Positions 1-6,691 of a DNA stretch of 12,854 nucleotides are shown here, piece after piece. This DNA is from UBA3774 sp045600025 (GTDB taxonomy: Bacteria; Bacillota; Clostridia; Lachnospirales; Lachnospiraceae). Both the position numbers and the translations under genes were made by a program. Position 1 is the first letter of the stretch. Each line of letters begins with the position of its first letter. The notes below the pieces were generated by a model. The model did not search any database. It was not told the DNA's origin and was given only the letters and a program-made list of their open reading frames with translations. Location of the stretch: positions 1 to 12,854 of the forward strand of contig JAZRXC010000021.1 in NCBI GenBank assembly GCA_045600025.1. Direction: 5' to 3'.

Positions 1-530
1 AGTTTCTCACCTCCTACAGATTCCAAAGCTTCCTGTACCTCATCAGGTACCTTTTCAGTCTCTTTGTTCCTCAGAATATAAAAGATCTGCTGCGCAGAAC
101 GCAGGGCAGCAAGTCCGAATCCGATCGGAACAATTAAATAGATAATCCAAGTAGGAGCAACCATGGCAGGTGAAGTCTGACCGCTGGCCTGGATTGTTTT
201 GACTACGTCTATTGACCAGTATGCAAGAGCTCCGTAGAATACCATGCCTATCAGTTCCAAAACCAAACGGATGGCTTTTTTAACTCCCTTGAGCTTAATC
301 ATATCCAGCAATAAAGTAATCTTCAGAATGTTGCCATTGCGGATTGTGCAGGCGATACTTAAAAATACTGACCAAACGTAGAAATATCTGCACAATTCTT
401 CTGCCCAGGGAATAGAAGATTTGAACATTCGCATGACAACCTGAACTATCATGACGCAAGCGATTCCGACAAGCAGTGCGCCCATTATGTATTCTTCGGC
501 GTGCTTGTCCAGTTTCTTTAAAAAGTTCAT
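1..530 (-). CDS. dctQ: TRAP transporter small permease (DctQ family), 3' end cut by window edge
   Basis: This is the small membrane subunit of a tripartite ATP-independent periplasmic (TRAP) transporter, which with a large DctM permease and a solute-binding DctP protein imports organic or sugar acids using an ion gradient. The frame opens at ATG 530-528 behind a GGAGGG ribosome site and stays open through 176 codons to the edge. Four hydrophobic segments lie near residues 14-34, 48-65, 88-108 and 128-148. The sequence SIPWAEELCRYFYVWSVF (about 39-56) is the hallmark DctQ block after the first span. The family is usually 160-180 residues, so almost the whole protein is here. The last bases visible on this strand read GGAGGTGAGAA, a good ribosome site for a following gene, presumably the DctM large permease just outside the window. 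Substrate cannot be told. The gene is divergent from the AraC-type regulator at 822. Confidence 0.9.
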   Translation of the reverse strand, partial: MNFLKKLDKHAEEYIMGALLVGIACVMIVQVVMRMFKSSIPWAEELCRYFYVWSVFLSIACTIRNGNILKITLLLDMIKLKGVKKAIRLVLELIGMVFYGALAYWSIDVVKTIQASGQTSPAMVAPTWIIYLIVPIGFGLAALRSAQQIFYILRNKETEKVPDEVQEALESVGGEK

Positions 531-821
531 TTTTCCCTCCTTTCGCCTTATAGTTTTATTTTATAAGCAGTAGTAAATAAAGTAAATTAACATTCCTTTT
601 GCGATTATTTCGGCAAATTAGAGAAGGATTTGCGCTTCTGATATTGGATATGTCTTTTAACAACGCAATTTTTGCGGTTATTATCATTTTTTTAGTTCAA
701 TTTTCCAAAATAATGGTAAGTTGTTTTATGTGACCTATCCAAAAAAATGTGATATGATTTCTTCAGAGAGAAAAATATCAGTTGATTCTTTTATCATTTC
801 TTTTTGAAAGGCGGTGTTTTG
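531..821. promoter_or_regulatory. Divergent control region between dctQ and the AraC-type regulator
   Basis: This 291-base AT-rich region separates two divergent genes and must hold both promoters. On the plus strand TATGAT at 753-758, preceded by TG at 750-751, forms an extended -10 element about 65 bases ahead of the regulator start. No good -35 accompanies it. On the minus strand a TATAAA-like element lies about 30 bases upstream of dctQ, with only a poor -35. A short perfect palindrome, CGCAA-TTT-TTGCG, sits at 664-676 between the two and is a candidate operator for the regulator. No open frame of note is present. Confidence 0.4.
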
Positions 822-3050
822 ATGAACAGCAGGAAAAACTCGCGACTTACACTGATCCGCAATTATATCGGGCAGCGGCCGTTCTTTTTCAAAATAATGT
901 TTATCCTGATTGCTATAGTTTTCACGTTAATTCTCGCCTTCTATATATTTGCCCAGAGAAGAAGAACGGACATCCTGTTAGATCAGTATTACTCTGCGCA
1001 GGAATCCAATCTGAACAACGCGGTTAAAAATGTGAATTCCAGTATGTCATCCGTAAAGGCGCTTGCCAGAATAACCTTGTTTAATTCCAACGTTATGCAA
1101 AGCGTTATTTCTCCGGATCCTTTGCTCTATACGGAAAATCTTGCGGTAGTCAGAGTCCTGTCAAATACGGCAGACCAGAATCCGCTGATTGATTACATAA
1201 GCTTGTATGTAAAGCGTACAAGCAGTGTTTATGATTCCAATGAAAGTATCAACACCTTGAATTCATGCGCATTGAAGGATGTATGGGATTACTATTTTTC
1301 AGAGCCTGTCCAGAAAACGTTAAATGATAGCTATGAATCTGCCATAATCAGCTATGCCGGGCGCGTCTACCTGGTTCAAGGGTATTCCAGGTATCTGCAT
1401 TTTTCCAATGCGATTATGCTGCTGCGCATCTCACCGTCACTTTTTTCTGAAAATATCGTTGATGAGCTGACTGCCGTGTATGATGGTGATGGAGTTTTAC
1501 TATATGGTCCTGATTCCCATGACAGATTCATTCACGTTGATGACTATCAATCCGATACAATCTACCATCTTGACAGCATAGAACATACCGGGATAGGCCT
1601 GTATTATACAGATCCTGAGACCGGCTGGCAGTATCTGTATGAGATAGATGAGCCGGGAAATATGTCAAGCGAAGTTTTGAGATTGGCTGCACTGACATTG
1701 ATTGTACTGGGAATAGGAATAGCCGCCTGCGTACTGCTTTCGATAAATCTGTATCGACCGATTAACCAGCTGATAGAAACCACTAAAAATATGAAGGCGG
1801 ACAATATGGCAGTTGGTGAGAGACAGAGTGAGTTCGATTATTTAAAGGCGACTTACGCGGACTTAATTCAAAATAAATCCGCCCTTGAGAACCTATTTCC
1901 GTTTATGTATACAGTAGCTGCCGAAAAGTATTTTGAAGCGCTCCTTTTTGGTTCAGATACACCGCTTGATGAACTGGTCGGACGTTTGGATACAATAGCC
2001 GGATCGCTTGGATTCTTTGATCATTTTCTCGTAGTGATAGCCACGACTGATCCATACACGGATAATGAAGCCGATGAACTGAAATCATTGATTGCATCGG
2101 CGATACCTGATGATTCATCCGAATATATGCGTAAATTGTGCGTAATCAATCGCCCCGCCTTGGGTGTAATTACCGTACTGGCTTTCAACAATCATTCCGA
2201 CCCTGAACGAATCGATTATTGCTTTAAATCGTGGACTTCTGAAATGGCAAGGCGCACTCAATTGCCGGTGTCATTCTACAGAGGAAATGTATGTGACAAT
2301 ATACAGGATACAAAACTATCATTTGAGGAATCCTGTGCGAACACTATATTCGGACGTTACAGCGCGGCTCAAAAGCTGCCCGGTCTTTCGACGATATCGG
2401 GACATGAGAGCTATGTCTATCAGATTTGGACCTATTGTGAAACGCTGGAGAATAATTCCGAAGAAGTTTACGCACAGCAGTGCCGCAATCTTTGTGACAG
2501 AATTTATCAGAATTTCCAGACTCCGCATGACGCTTCCGTACTCTATGCATTCTTTATATACGAGTTGTCTGATAAGATGAGGCAGCTTGAGCTGATTTCG
2601 AAAGACGGCGTCGCAGAAGATTACCGTACAATCTTGCATTATTCAGATGTCGCAAAGCTGCATGATTATGCTGAAGAAACTATATTCCATAAAGCGTCAA
2701 GTATCTTCCGATATTATCACGCAGCTAATTACAGTTATGTGAAAGCAGCTATCGAATATATAGAAGAGCACTTCACTGATACTTCTCTGTCGTTAAATGA
2801 AGTCAGCCAGGCAATTAATATTAATGCTTCCTATCTGTCGCATCTTTTTACCAGCACGGTAGGTCAAAGCTTCGTATATTATGTAAACAGCTACAGGGTA
2901 AATCAAGCAAGGAACTTGCTTTCCAATTCGGAAGTCCAGATTCAGGACATCGGTATGATAGTAGGCTTTAACAATATGACTACTTTCTATCGGGTATTTA
3001 AGAAATACACAGGCATGACACCTAAGGCATACAGAGAAAAGACAGTCTGA
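822..3050 (+). CDS. Membrane-bound AraC-family transcriptional regulator with extracytoplasmic sensor
   Basis: A 742-residue one-component regulator. ATG 822 is chosen because AAAGGCGG lies 7 bases before it; an in-frame TTG at 804 lacks such a site. Order: short basic cytoplasmic N-terminus, membrane span at about 25-44, extracytoplasmic region of about 240 residues (probably Cache-like, inferred from layout only), second span at about 284-305, a HAMP-like stretch (NLYRPINQLIETTKNM), a long cytoplasmic linker, then a double helix-turn-helix AraC domain over the last ~100 residues. That domain contains LNEVSQAININASYLSHLF and ends with the typical IGMIVGFNNMTTFYRVFKKY and GMTPKAYRE signature. 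Such YesN-like regulators in Firmicutes sit next to uptake genes and control them in response to an external ligand. Here the divergent TRAP permease is the obvious target. The gene ends without a clear terminator of its own; the first hairpin of the repeat at 3170 may serve. Confidence 0.88.
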   Translation: MNSRKNSRLTLIRNYIGQRPFFFKIMFILIAIVFTLILAFYIFAQRRRTDILLDQYYSAQESNLNNAVKNVNSSMSSVKALARITLFNSNVMQSVISPDPLLYTENLAVVRVLSNTADQNPLIDYISLYVKRTSSVYDSNESINTLNSCALKDVWDYYFSEPVQKTLNDSYESAIISYAGRVYLVQGYSRYLHFSNAIMLLRISPSLFSENIVDELTAVYDGDGVLLYGPDSHDRFIHVDDYQSDTIYHLDSIEHTGIGLYYTDPETGWQYLYEIDEPGNMSSEVLRLAALTLIVLGIGIAACVLLSINLYRPINQLIETTKNMKADNMAVGERQSEFDYLKATYADLIQNKSALENLFPFMYTVAAEKYFEALLFGSDTPLDELVGRLDTIAGSLGFFDHFLVVIATTDPYTDNEADELKSLIASAIPDDSSEYMRKLCVINRPALGVITVLAFNNHSDPERIDYCFKSWTSEMARRTQLPVSFYRGNVCDNIQDTKLSFEESCANTIFGRYSAAQKLPGLSTISGHESYVYQIWTYCETLENNSEEVYAQQCRNLCDRIYQNFQTPHDASVLYAFFIYELSDKMRQLELISKDGVAEDYRTILHYSDVAKLHDYAEETIFHKASSIFRYYHAANYSYVKAAIEYIEEHFTDTSLSLNEVSQAININASYLSHLFTSTVGQSFVYYVNSYRVNQARNLLSNSEVQIQDIGMIVGFNNMTTFYRVFKKYTGMTPKAYREKTV

Positions 3051-3487
3051 ATCAGGAACCATAAGAATCCGCACAAAATGATATCCGTTGTCTGAAAATC
3101 CACTACTGGAACTAAACTTTCGGACGTAGAATGTGAAAAGTAATAATATTTATATCTATTTCAACTACACAAATGCGACAAAAAAGAGAAAATCCTCTGA
3201 CATGTCGCATTTTTTTGAGAGAAGCGTGAACTTTCCGCATGAATTTGCGACAAATCAAACATTTTCGCTAAAATAGTCGCCTTTTTTTGCTTAAATCATA
3301 GAGTTTTAGCCGAATAGATGCGACATTTGAAGAAGTTTTTTCAAATTTGTCGCATTTGGTCATTCAAAGCAACAAGAATATATGGATTGATAGTGCGATT
3401 AATTCCTTGAACTTGTATTTGAGAGACCTTAAATGCGATATGCCTATAATGAAAAACCTATAGTCTTTTTGCACAGACAAAGAAATC
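3051..3487. other. Non-coding stretch containing the left structured repeat
   Basis: No gene is visible in these 437 bases. Positions 3051-3169 are plain AT-rich sequence after the regulator. 3170-3358 is the left copy of the hairpin repeat (separate entry). 3359-3487 is AT-rich and lies downstream of the minus-strand nuclease-like gene. It holds only a weak CTATA...TATAG inverted repeat near 3445-3463 and no convincing intrinsic terminator for that gene. Confidence 0.6.
3170..3358. repeat. Left copy of a ~185-bp hairpin-rich repeat with 13-bp terminal inverted repeats
   Basis: The element starts with CAAATGCGACAAA (3170-3182) and ends with its exact reverse complement TTTGTCGCATTTG (3346-3358). 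Inside, GCGAC and GTCGC motifs alternate to give three successive hairpins. Hairpin 1 is ATGCGACA/TGTCGCAT at 3173-3210, with an inner AGAG/CTCT stem and a run of T after it. Hairpin 2 is GCGAC/GTCGC at about 3247-3280, with an inner ATTTT/AAAAT stem. Hairpin 3 is ATGCGACA...TGTCGCAT at about 3318-3355, with an inner TTTGAA/TTCAAA stem. The segment 3228-3268 is identical over 41 bases to 5058-5098 in the right copy. The terminal inverted repeats and small size resemble a miniature transposable element or palindromic element. No target duplication is evident. Hairpin 1 could also end transcripts of the upstream regulator. Confidence 0.85.
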
Positions 3488-4258
3488 TTAAGAATTCAGG
3501 TATAATTCAATCGCTCGCACTGCCGCCAATGAATCAAATGGTTTGTCGGCGGTTTCGCATGTCAGGATGAGATTGATGCCGGGGTAGTAGCCGTGCATAA
3601 TGTACATTCTGATTTTTTCGGCGGCTATTCTAGCGTATTCAGGATCGTCAATCAACCCGAGATGCTCCCAAATGATTGTTTCTCCGGTTACAGGATGCTT
3701 GATGGTAAAGTCAGGGTGGACGCATACAGAACCGAGCATTAGAGCGGATTCATATCTAAATGAAAGTTCATATCTTATGAGTTGTGACACTATAATTAGT
3801 TCTGACTTGCTGCGGACATATTCACCGTTCTCTGCTTTGAAAATTTTATTCTCAGGATACATATCATGTCCTCCTCCGGAAGATGCCCATATCTTAAAGT
3901 CAGTGTCTAACCCTTCTAAATACGACTGCAGCAGAGCTGCGATGCCGGGATGTGAGAGCAGATACCCCGGAGTCTTTTCCTGCTTATGATGCCTTAAATA
4001 GTATTCGATGGCGATTTTTTCTGATAGCATATCTTCAATCTGCACGCGCAGGAGATTCTTTAGCGCAAGCTGTTCTTTTAAAATATCATCATCGCGAGTC
4101 AGGCATCGGCGTTTTTCTTTGGTATTGAGATAGTAGCGAAACTTATTTCCCCTTTGTTCGGCGATGATATTTCCTTTCGGAAGCTTGCTTATCATTTTCT
4201 CTGAGCGGGCTATTTCCCTTGACAAGCGATCATATTGCTTTTTTATTGTGTTAAACAT
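3488..4258 (-). CDS. PD-(D/E)XK nuclease-like protein of unknown role
   Basis: A 256-residue protein with no signal peptide or membrane span. ATG 4258-4256 follows a GGAGG site at about 4265-4269; the frame stays open further upstream but lacks a better start. The N-terminal ~90 residues are charged and helical, possibly coiled coil. The C-terminal ~110 residues carry a pattern I associate with PD-(D/E)XK-like nuclease folds: RSKSE (149-153) in a helix, YE (169-170), HPDF (181-184), the strand IIWEHLG (195-201), then K215 in a helix and GINLILTCE. D183 and E198 would be the metal ligands. The usual lysine two residues after the second acid is leucine here (E198-H-L), so the lysine may have moved or the activity been altered. 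The gene is divergent from the 16-residue-repeat gene at 4538, and the two are bracketed by copies of a structured repeat. Fold assignment is from motif reading only. Confidence 0.6.
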   Translation of the reverse strand: MFNTIKKQYDRLSREIARSEKMISKLPKGNIIAEQRGNKFRYYLNTKEKRRCLTRDDDILKEQLALKNLLRVQIEDMLSEKIAIEYYLRHHKQEKTPGYLLSHPGIAALLQSYLEGLDTDFKIWASSGGGHDMYPENKIFKAENGEYVRSKSELIIVSQLIRYELSFRYESALMLGSVCVHPDFTIKHPVTGETIIWEHLGLIDDPEYARIAAEKIRMYIMHGYYPGINLILTCETADKPFDSLAAVRAIELYLNS

Positions 4259-4537
4259 AGTGTTACCTCCATATTTATTTTCAAATATCGGGGTATTAAT
4301 GTAAAGTGACGATTTGTCACATTTTTGCATGGTTTTATTAGTAAAAAGCCGTTTTTTGTGACACCTGGCTTTTTTAGAACGCAATAAATGTCGTGTTTTG
4401 CAGATAACAGTTAAAAAAAGCACTTGAAAAGGTGACAAAAGAAAATATAAAATGAAATCAGAGGCAAGAAATTGAAGCTGAAGAATGCCCGATAATTATA
4501 TGAAAATATAGATGGGAAGTTTTTGAGAGGTACAGAC
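4259..4537. promoter_or_regulatory. Divergent intergenic region with GTGAC motifs, hairpin and promoter
   Basis: This region separates the nuclease-like gene (minus) from the small repeat-protein gene (plus). It contains a short palindrome GTGAC-GATTT-GTCAC at 4306-4320 and two more GTGAC sites at 4358 and 4432. A perfect stem AAAAAGCC/GGCTTTTT (4343-4350 with 4367-4374) has T or A runs on either strand and could end transcription in both directions. The motifs resemble the GCGAC motifs of the flanking repeats, with T in place of C. An operator function is inference. Confidence 0.45.
4424..4451 (+). promoter_or_regulatory. Probable sigma-A promoter of the 16-residue-repeat gene
   Basis: TTGAAA at 4424-4429 and TATAAA at 4446-4451 are each one base from consensus and are separated by 16 bases. 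Transcription would begin near 4458, leaving a leader of about 80 bases. A GTGAC motif (4432-4436) lies in the spacer, where a bound regulator would block polymerase. Confidence 0.5.
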
Positions 4538-4897
4538 ATGGGAGAAATATTGGCGAAAAGATTTGCAGGTCTGCCTGTATATCGTCTGAATGAAGACACT
4601 ATAAAGAATATCAATTACAAGATTCTCTACTACATCAAAGATGACAGAGTAACAGACTTCTCTTATAGGGTTATTTATACCATAAAAGGTGATACTGTTC
4701 AGGACTTCAATTTCAAATGCCTATACAAGTTTGACGGAAGATATTTAAGAGATTTTTATGGTGCGGTGAAATTACAGGTTAGAGATCACTTTATTTGTGA
4801 TTTTTACGGTAAAGAGTTGTACGATCTTGATGGCATGCCGACTCGCAAAACACTCATTGCATTCATGTGCATGTTGCTTGATACAGGCAAGATTTGA
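4538..4897 (+). CDS. Small protein made of 16-residue beta repeats
   Basis: A 119-residue protein. ATG 4538 is preferred over the in-frame TTG at 4523 because GAGAGG lies 8-13 bases before it. The body is a strict 16-residue repeat with an aromatic or hydrophobic first position at Y15, Y31, Y47, Y63, L79 and Y95. The unit reads roughly Y-x-I-K-G/D-D-x-V-x-D-F-x-Y-x-x-L, for example YTIKGDTVQDFNFKCL (47-62). This alternation suggests two short strands per unit, as in WG-like or beta-flower repeat proteins; I cannot confirm membership. A hydrophobic tail (LIAFMCMLL, 106-114) follows the repeats. No signal peptide is seen, so it is probably cytoplasmic. It is transcribed away from the nuclease-like gene and has its own promoter and terminator. 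A role as partner, sensor or immunity factor for that neighbour is guesswork. Confidence 0.75.
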   Translation: MGEILAKRFAGLPVYRLNEDTIKNINYKILYYIKDDRVTDFSYRVIYTIKGDTVQDFNFKCLYKFDGRYLRDFYGAVKLQVRDHFICDFYGKELYDLDGMPTRKTLIAFMCMLLDTGKI

Positions 4898-4927
4898 AGG
4901 GCTCAAGACGAGCCCTTTTGTTGTTTT
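4897..4927 (+). terminator. Intrinsic terminator after the 16-residue-repeat gene
   Basis: An 8-bp perfect stem AAGGGCTC/GAGCCCTT with a 5-base loop starts at the last base of the stop codon and is followed by TTTTGTTGTTTTTTT. Confidence 0.88.
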
Positions 4928-5001
4928 TTTACTTCAAGTTTTTGGTAGTCTCTTAAAAACGTTGCCCAACAAAACCATACACCCCCACCAAAAACGATAA
5001 G

Positions 5002-5187
5002 ATGCGACATTTTTGAGAAAATCTTCTGGAATGTCGCCTTTTTTTGAAGAGAAGCGAGAACTTTCCGCATGAATTTGCGACAAATCAAACATTTTCGCCG
5101 AAAAAGTCGCCAATTTTGTTTAAAGAATAGGGGCAAATGAAAAAAACTGGCGACATAAAAATTGATTATCGGATATTTGTCGCATTT
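5002..5187. repeat. Right copy of the ~185-bp hairpin-rich repeat
   Basis: This copy has the same orientation and almost the same length as the left copy, 1829 bases downstream. It begins ATGCGACA (5002-5009) and ends TTTGTCGCATTT (ending 5187). Bases 5058-5098 are identical to 3228-3268. All three hairpins are kept despite sequence change: the first is GCGACATT/AATGTCGC followed by seven T; the second is GCGAC/GTCGC with an inner TTTTC/GAAAA stem where the left copy has ATTTT/AAAAT; the third is GCGACAT paired with ATTTGTCGC. The third-hairpin region is the most diverged. Retention of pairing suggests that structure matters. Confidence 0.85.
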
Positions 5188-5197
5188 TGCAGGTGAA

Positions 5198-5333
5198 GAC
5201 TTGAGGCGAGTGAATGTAATGACTTGAGGCGAGTGAATGAAATGACTTGAGGTGCAGTGAATGTAATGGCTTAAGGCAAGTGAATGTAATGACTTGAGGT
5301 GCGTGAATGTAATGGCTGAGGTGCGTTAATAAT
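5198..5333. repeat. Tandem array of about six 23-bp units
   Basis: Units start at 5198, 5221, 5244, 5268, 5291 and 5314. Most are 23 bases; the third is 24 and the last is shortened and degenerate. The shared core is CTTGAGGCGAGTGAATG with small substitutions. Since 23 is not a multiple of three and the units contain stops, the array does not look coding. There are no spacers, so it is not a CRISPR array. It looks like a minisatellite that could vary in copy number between strains. It begins 11 bases after the right hairpin repeat and lies downstream of the minus-strand membrane protein gene. Confidence 0.9.
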
Positions 5334-5386
5334 TTGACATTTTTCAGGGGGTATTTATGGACATTCAGGCATTTAATGTCATTAAA

Positions 5387-6691
5387 TCACTCAACCACAC
5401 GATTCATAATGCCGATATTCGGTGAATTGAATTCTCTTTCAAGTTCTATATACGCGATTTCTTTATGCTGCGAGAGCTCCTCGGCGCGCTCTTTTGTGAG
5501 AGTAGCGGTGCATTCCGAGATGTAATCGCGCAGTTCCACTATTTCCTCAGGAGCAAGAAGTTCATTTATTACATTACGGCAGTATACATGATAATAGTTC
5601 TTGTCTCCGTTGAGTACTTCATAGTATAGGTCTAATTGTTCGTTGGTAAGATTCTTGGCAGAATTGAATTCTTCTTCGGTCATGCCGAGTGCTGCATATG
5701 CCAATTCATGTTCATCGACGTATTCTCCGATATAACCGGTGTGGACTACAACAGTAATTGCCTGCCCCGGCTGAGCTTCAAATGCCGCGCTTACGCCCTC
5801 TGTCAGCTTAGAGTCCTCCGGAATATGAGGATAAATATCAGGCATGGATCTGTATGAAGAGGCAGATTCACTTACTTCCTTAAATCTAAAATGATTCTCA
5901 CCGTCATATGTTTCGCCAAAACTCAAGATGTCATCGGAAGTACCGGAAAAAATGCATATGTAACTCAAATCCGACATATAGTCGTAATAATCAGGATTTG
6001 CAGAATCTGCAATTATGCTGAATCCGAAATCCGAGAGAGTTTTGATCAGCTCGGCTCCGTTAGAAACGCAGCTATCAAATAACGAGATACGCAAGGCTTT
6101 TTCAGTTTCAAAAAACTTTTGATTTGCTTCGGCGTATTCTGCTGTTGACATCGCACGGATTTCTGCCTCTGTGGATGAAATATTTAAGGAATCCTTGAAC
6201 TTTTTCGTTAGCTCTTGGAGCACAATATGGCGGTTTTCATAAGCCTGATTGTAAACTAAATCGTAAGACGCACGGTCATATTTATCGGAAGGCGTTGTGT
6301 ATTCCAGCGCAAAAACGATTTCTTTATCCGTGCCTTTATATTCATCAACGGCATCTACTATTGACATATCGCAGAATAGGTGTTCGCCGATCATCTGTCC
6401 ATAAAGAGCTTCAGAACTCGACTTTGATGAAGGAAACCCGATATCACCTCCGGTCCAAATAAGCTCAGCATGCGCAGCGGATGTGCTTTCGGTCTCTGTA
6501 CCCGTTGGTGTAATTACGGGCGCAGGATTGTTTTTCGGAATCGCAAATATAATAACTGCGGCGCAGGCGGCAGCGATACCGGTAGCCCCGGCGGCAATTC
6601 CTGTTATGCGCTTTATCCTTGCGCGCCTATCTGCAAGTGCCTTATCGCGGCGGGCAAGCACGTCGCGGGTCATTTCATCAGAACTTTTCAT
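5387..6691 (-). CDS. Single-span membrane protein coupled to ECF sigma factor; probable anti-sigma regulator
   Basis: A 434-residue protein with a short charged cytoplasmic N-terminus (about 1-27, MKSSDEMTRDVLARRDKA...), one membrane span at about 28-50, and a large extracytoplasmic part. ATG 6691 lies inside the end of the sigma gene (14-base overlap), with AAAGGA ten bases upstream. Proteins in this position commonly hold the sigma factor at the membrane and release it on a signal. No zinc-binding HxxxCxxC anti-sigma motif is present, so the interaction would rest on the short N-terminal tail. The outer domain is acidic, Tyr- and Glu-rich, and not recognised; a stretch after the span is Thr/Ser/Pro-rich. 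Function is inferred from position and topology. A longer reading frame upstream lies wholly within the sigma gene and is not used. Confidence 0.72.
   Translation of the reverse strand: MKSSDEMTRDVLARRDKALADRRARIKRITGIAAGATGIAAACAAVIIFAIPKNNPAPVITPTGTETESTSAAHAELIWTGGDIGFPSSKSSSEALYGQMIGEHLFCDMSIVDAVDEYKGTDKEIVFALEYTTPSDKYDRASYDLVYNQAYENRHIVLQELTKKFKDSLNISSTEAEIRAMSTAEYAEANQKFFETEKALRISLFDSCVSNGAELIKTLSDFGFSIIADSANPDYYDYMSDLSYICIFSGTSDDILSFGETYDGENHFRFKEVSESASSYRSMPDIYPHIPEDSKLTEGVSAAFEAQPGQAITVVVHTGYIGEYVDEHELAYAALGMTEEEFNSAKNLTNEQLDLYYEVLNGDKNYYHVYCRNVINELLAPEEIVELRDYISECTATLTKERAEELSQHKEIAYIELEREFNSPNIGIMNRVVE

Larger units (their letters stand above)
4898..5386. other. Non-coding stretch with terminator, right structured repeat and tandem array
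   Basis: No gene is visible in these 489 bases. In order they hold the terminator ending near 4927, about 75 bases of unremarkable sequence, the right copy of the hairpin repeat (5002-5187), the 23-bp tandem array (5198-5333), and a GACATT/AATGTC inverted repeat at about 5360-5380. That inverted repeat could act as a weak terminator for the minus-strand gene ending at 5387. Confidence 0.6.

Noticed and set aside
2319..2639. A 106-codon minus-strand frame and other short frames within 822-3050
   Set aside because: They overlap the long regulator frame, which has clear domains, and show no ribosome sites or family features.
3445..3450. Perfect TATAAT on the plus strand
   Set aside because: No -35 or extended -10 accompanies it, and it would point antisense into the nuclease-like gene with no frame to serve. 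Probably chance in AT-rich DNA.
4259..4438. N-terminal extension of the nuclease-like gene to 4438
   Set aside because: The extension has Lys/Arg/Cys-rich junk composition and crosses the hairpin and GTGAC sites, while ATG 4258 has a strong GGAGG site.
3170..5187. Integron attC sites flanking cassettes
   Set aside because: No GTTRRRY/RYYYAAC core sites and no integrase are seen. The element has three hairpins with GCGAC stems instead.
5198..5333. CRISPR array
   Set aside because: The 23-bp units are directly adjacent with no spacers, and no cas genes are present.
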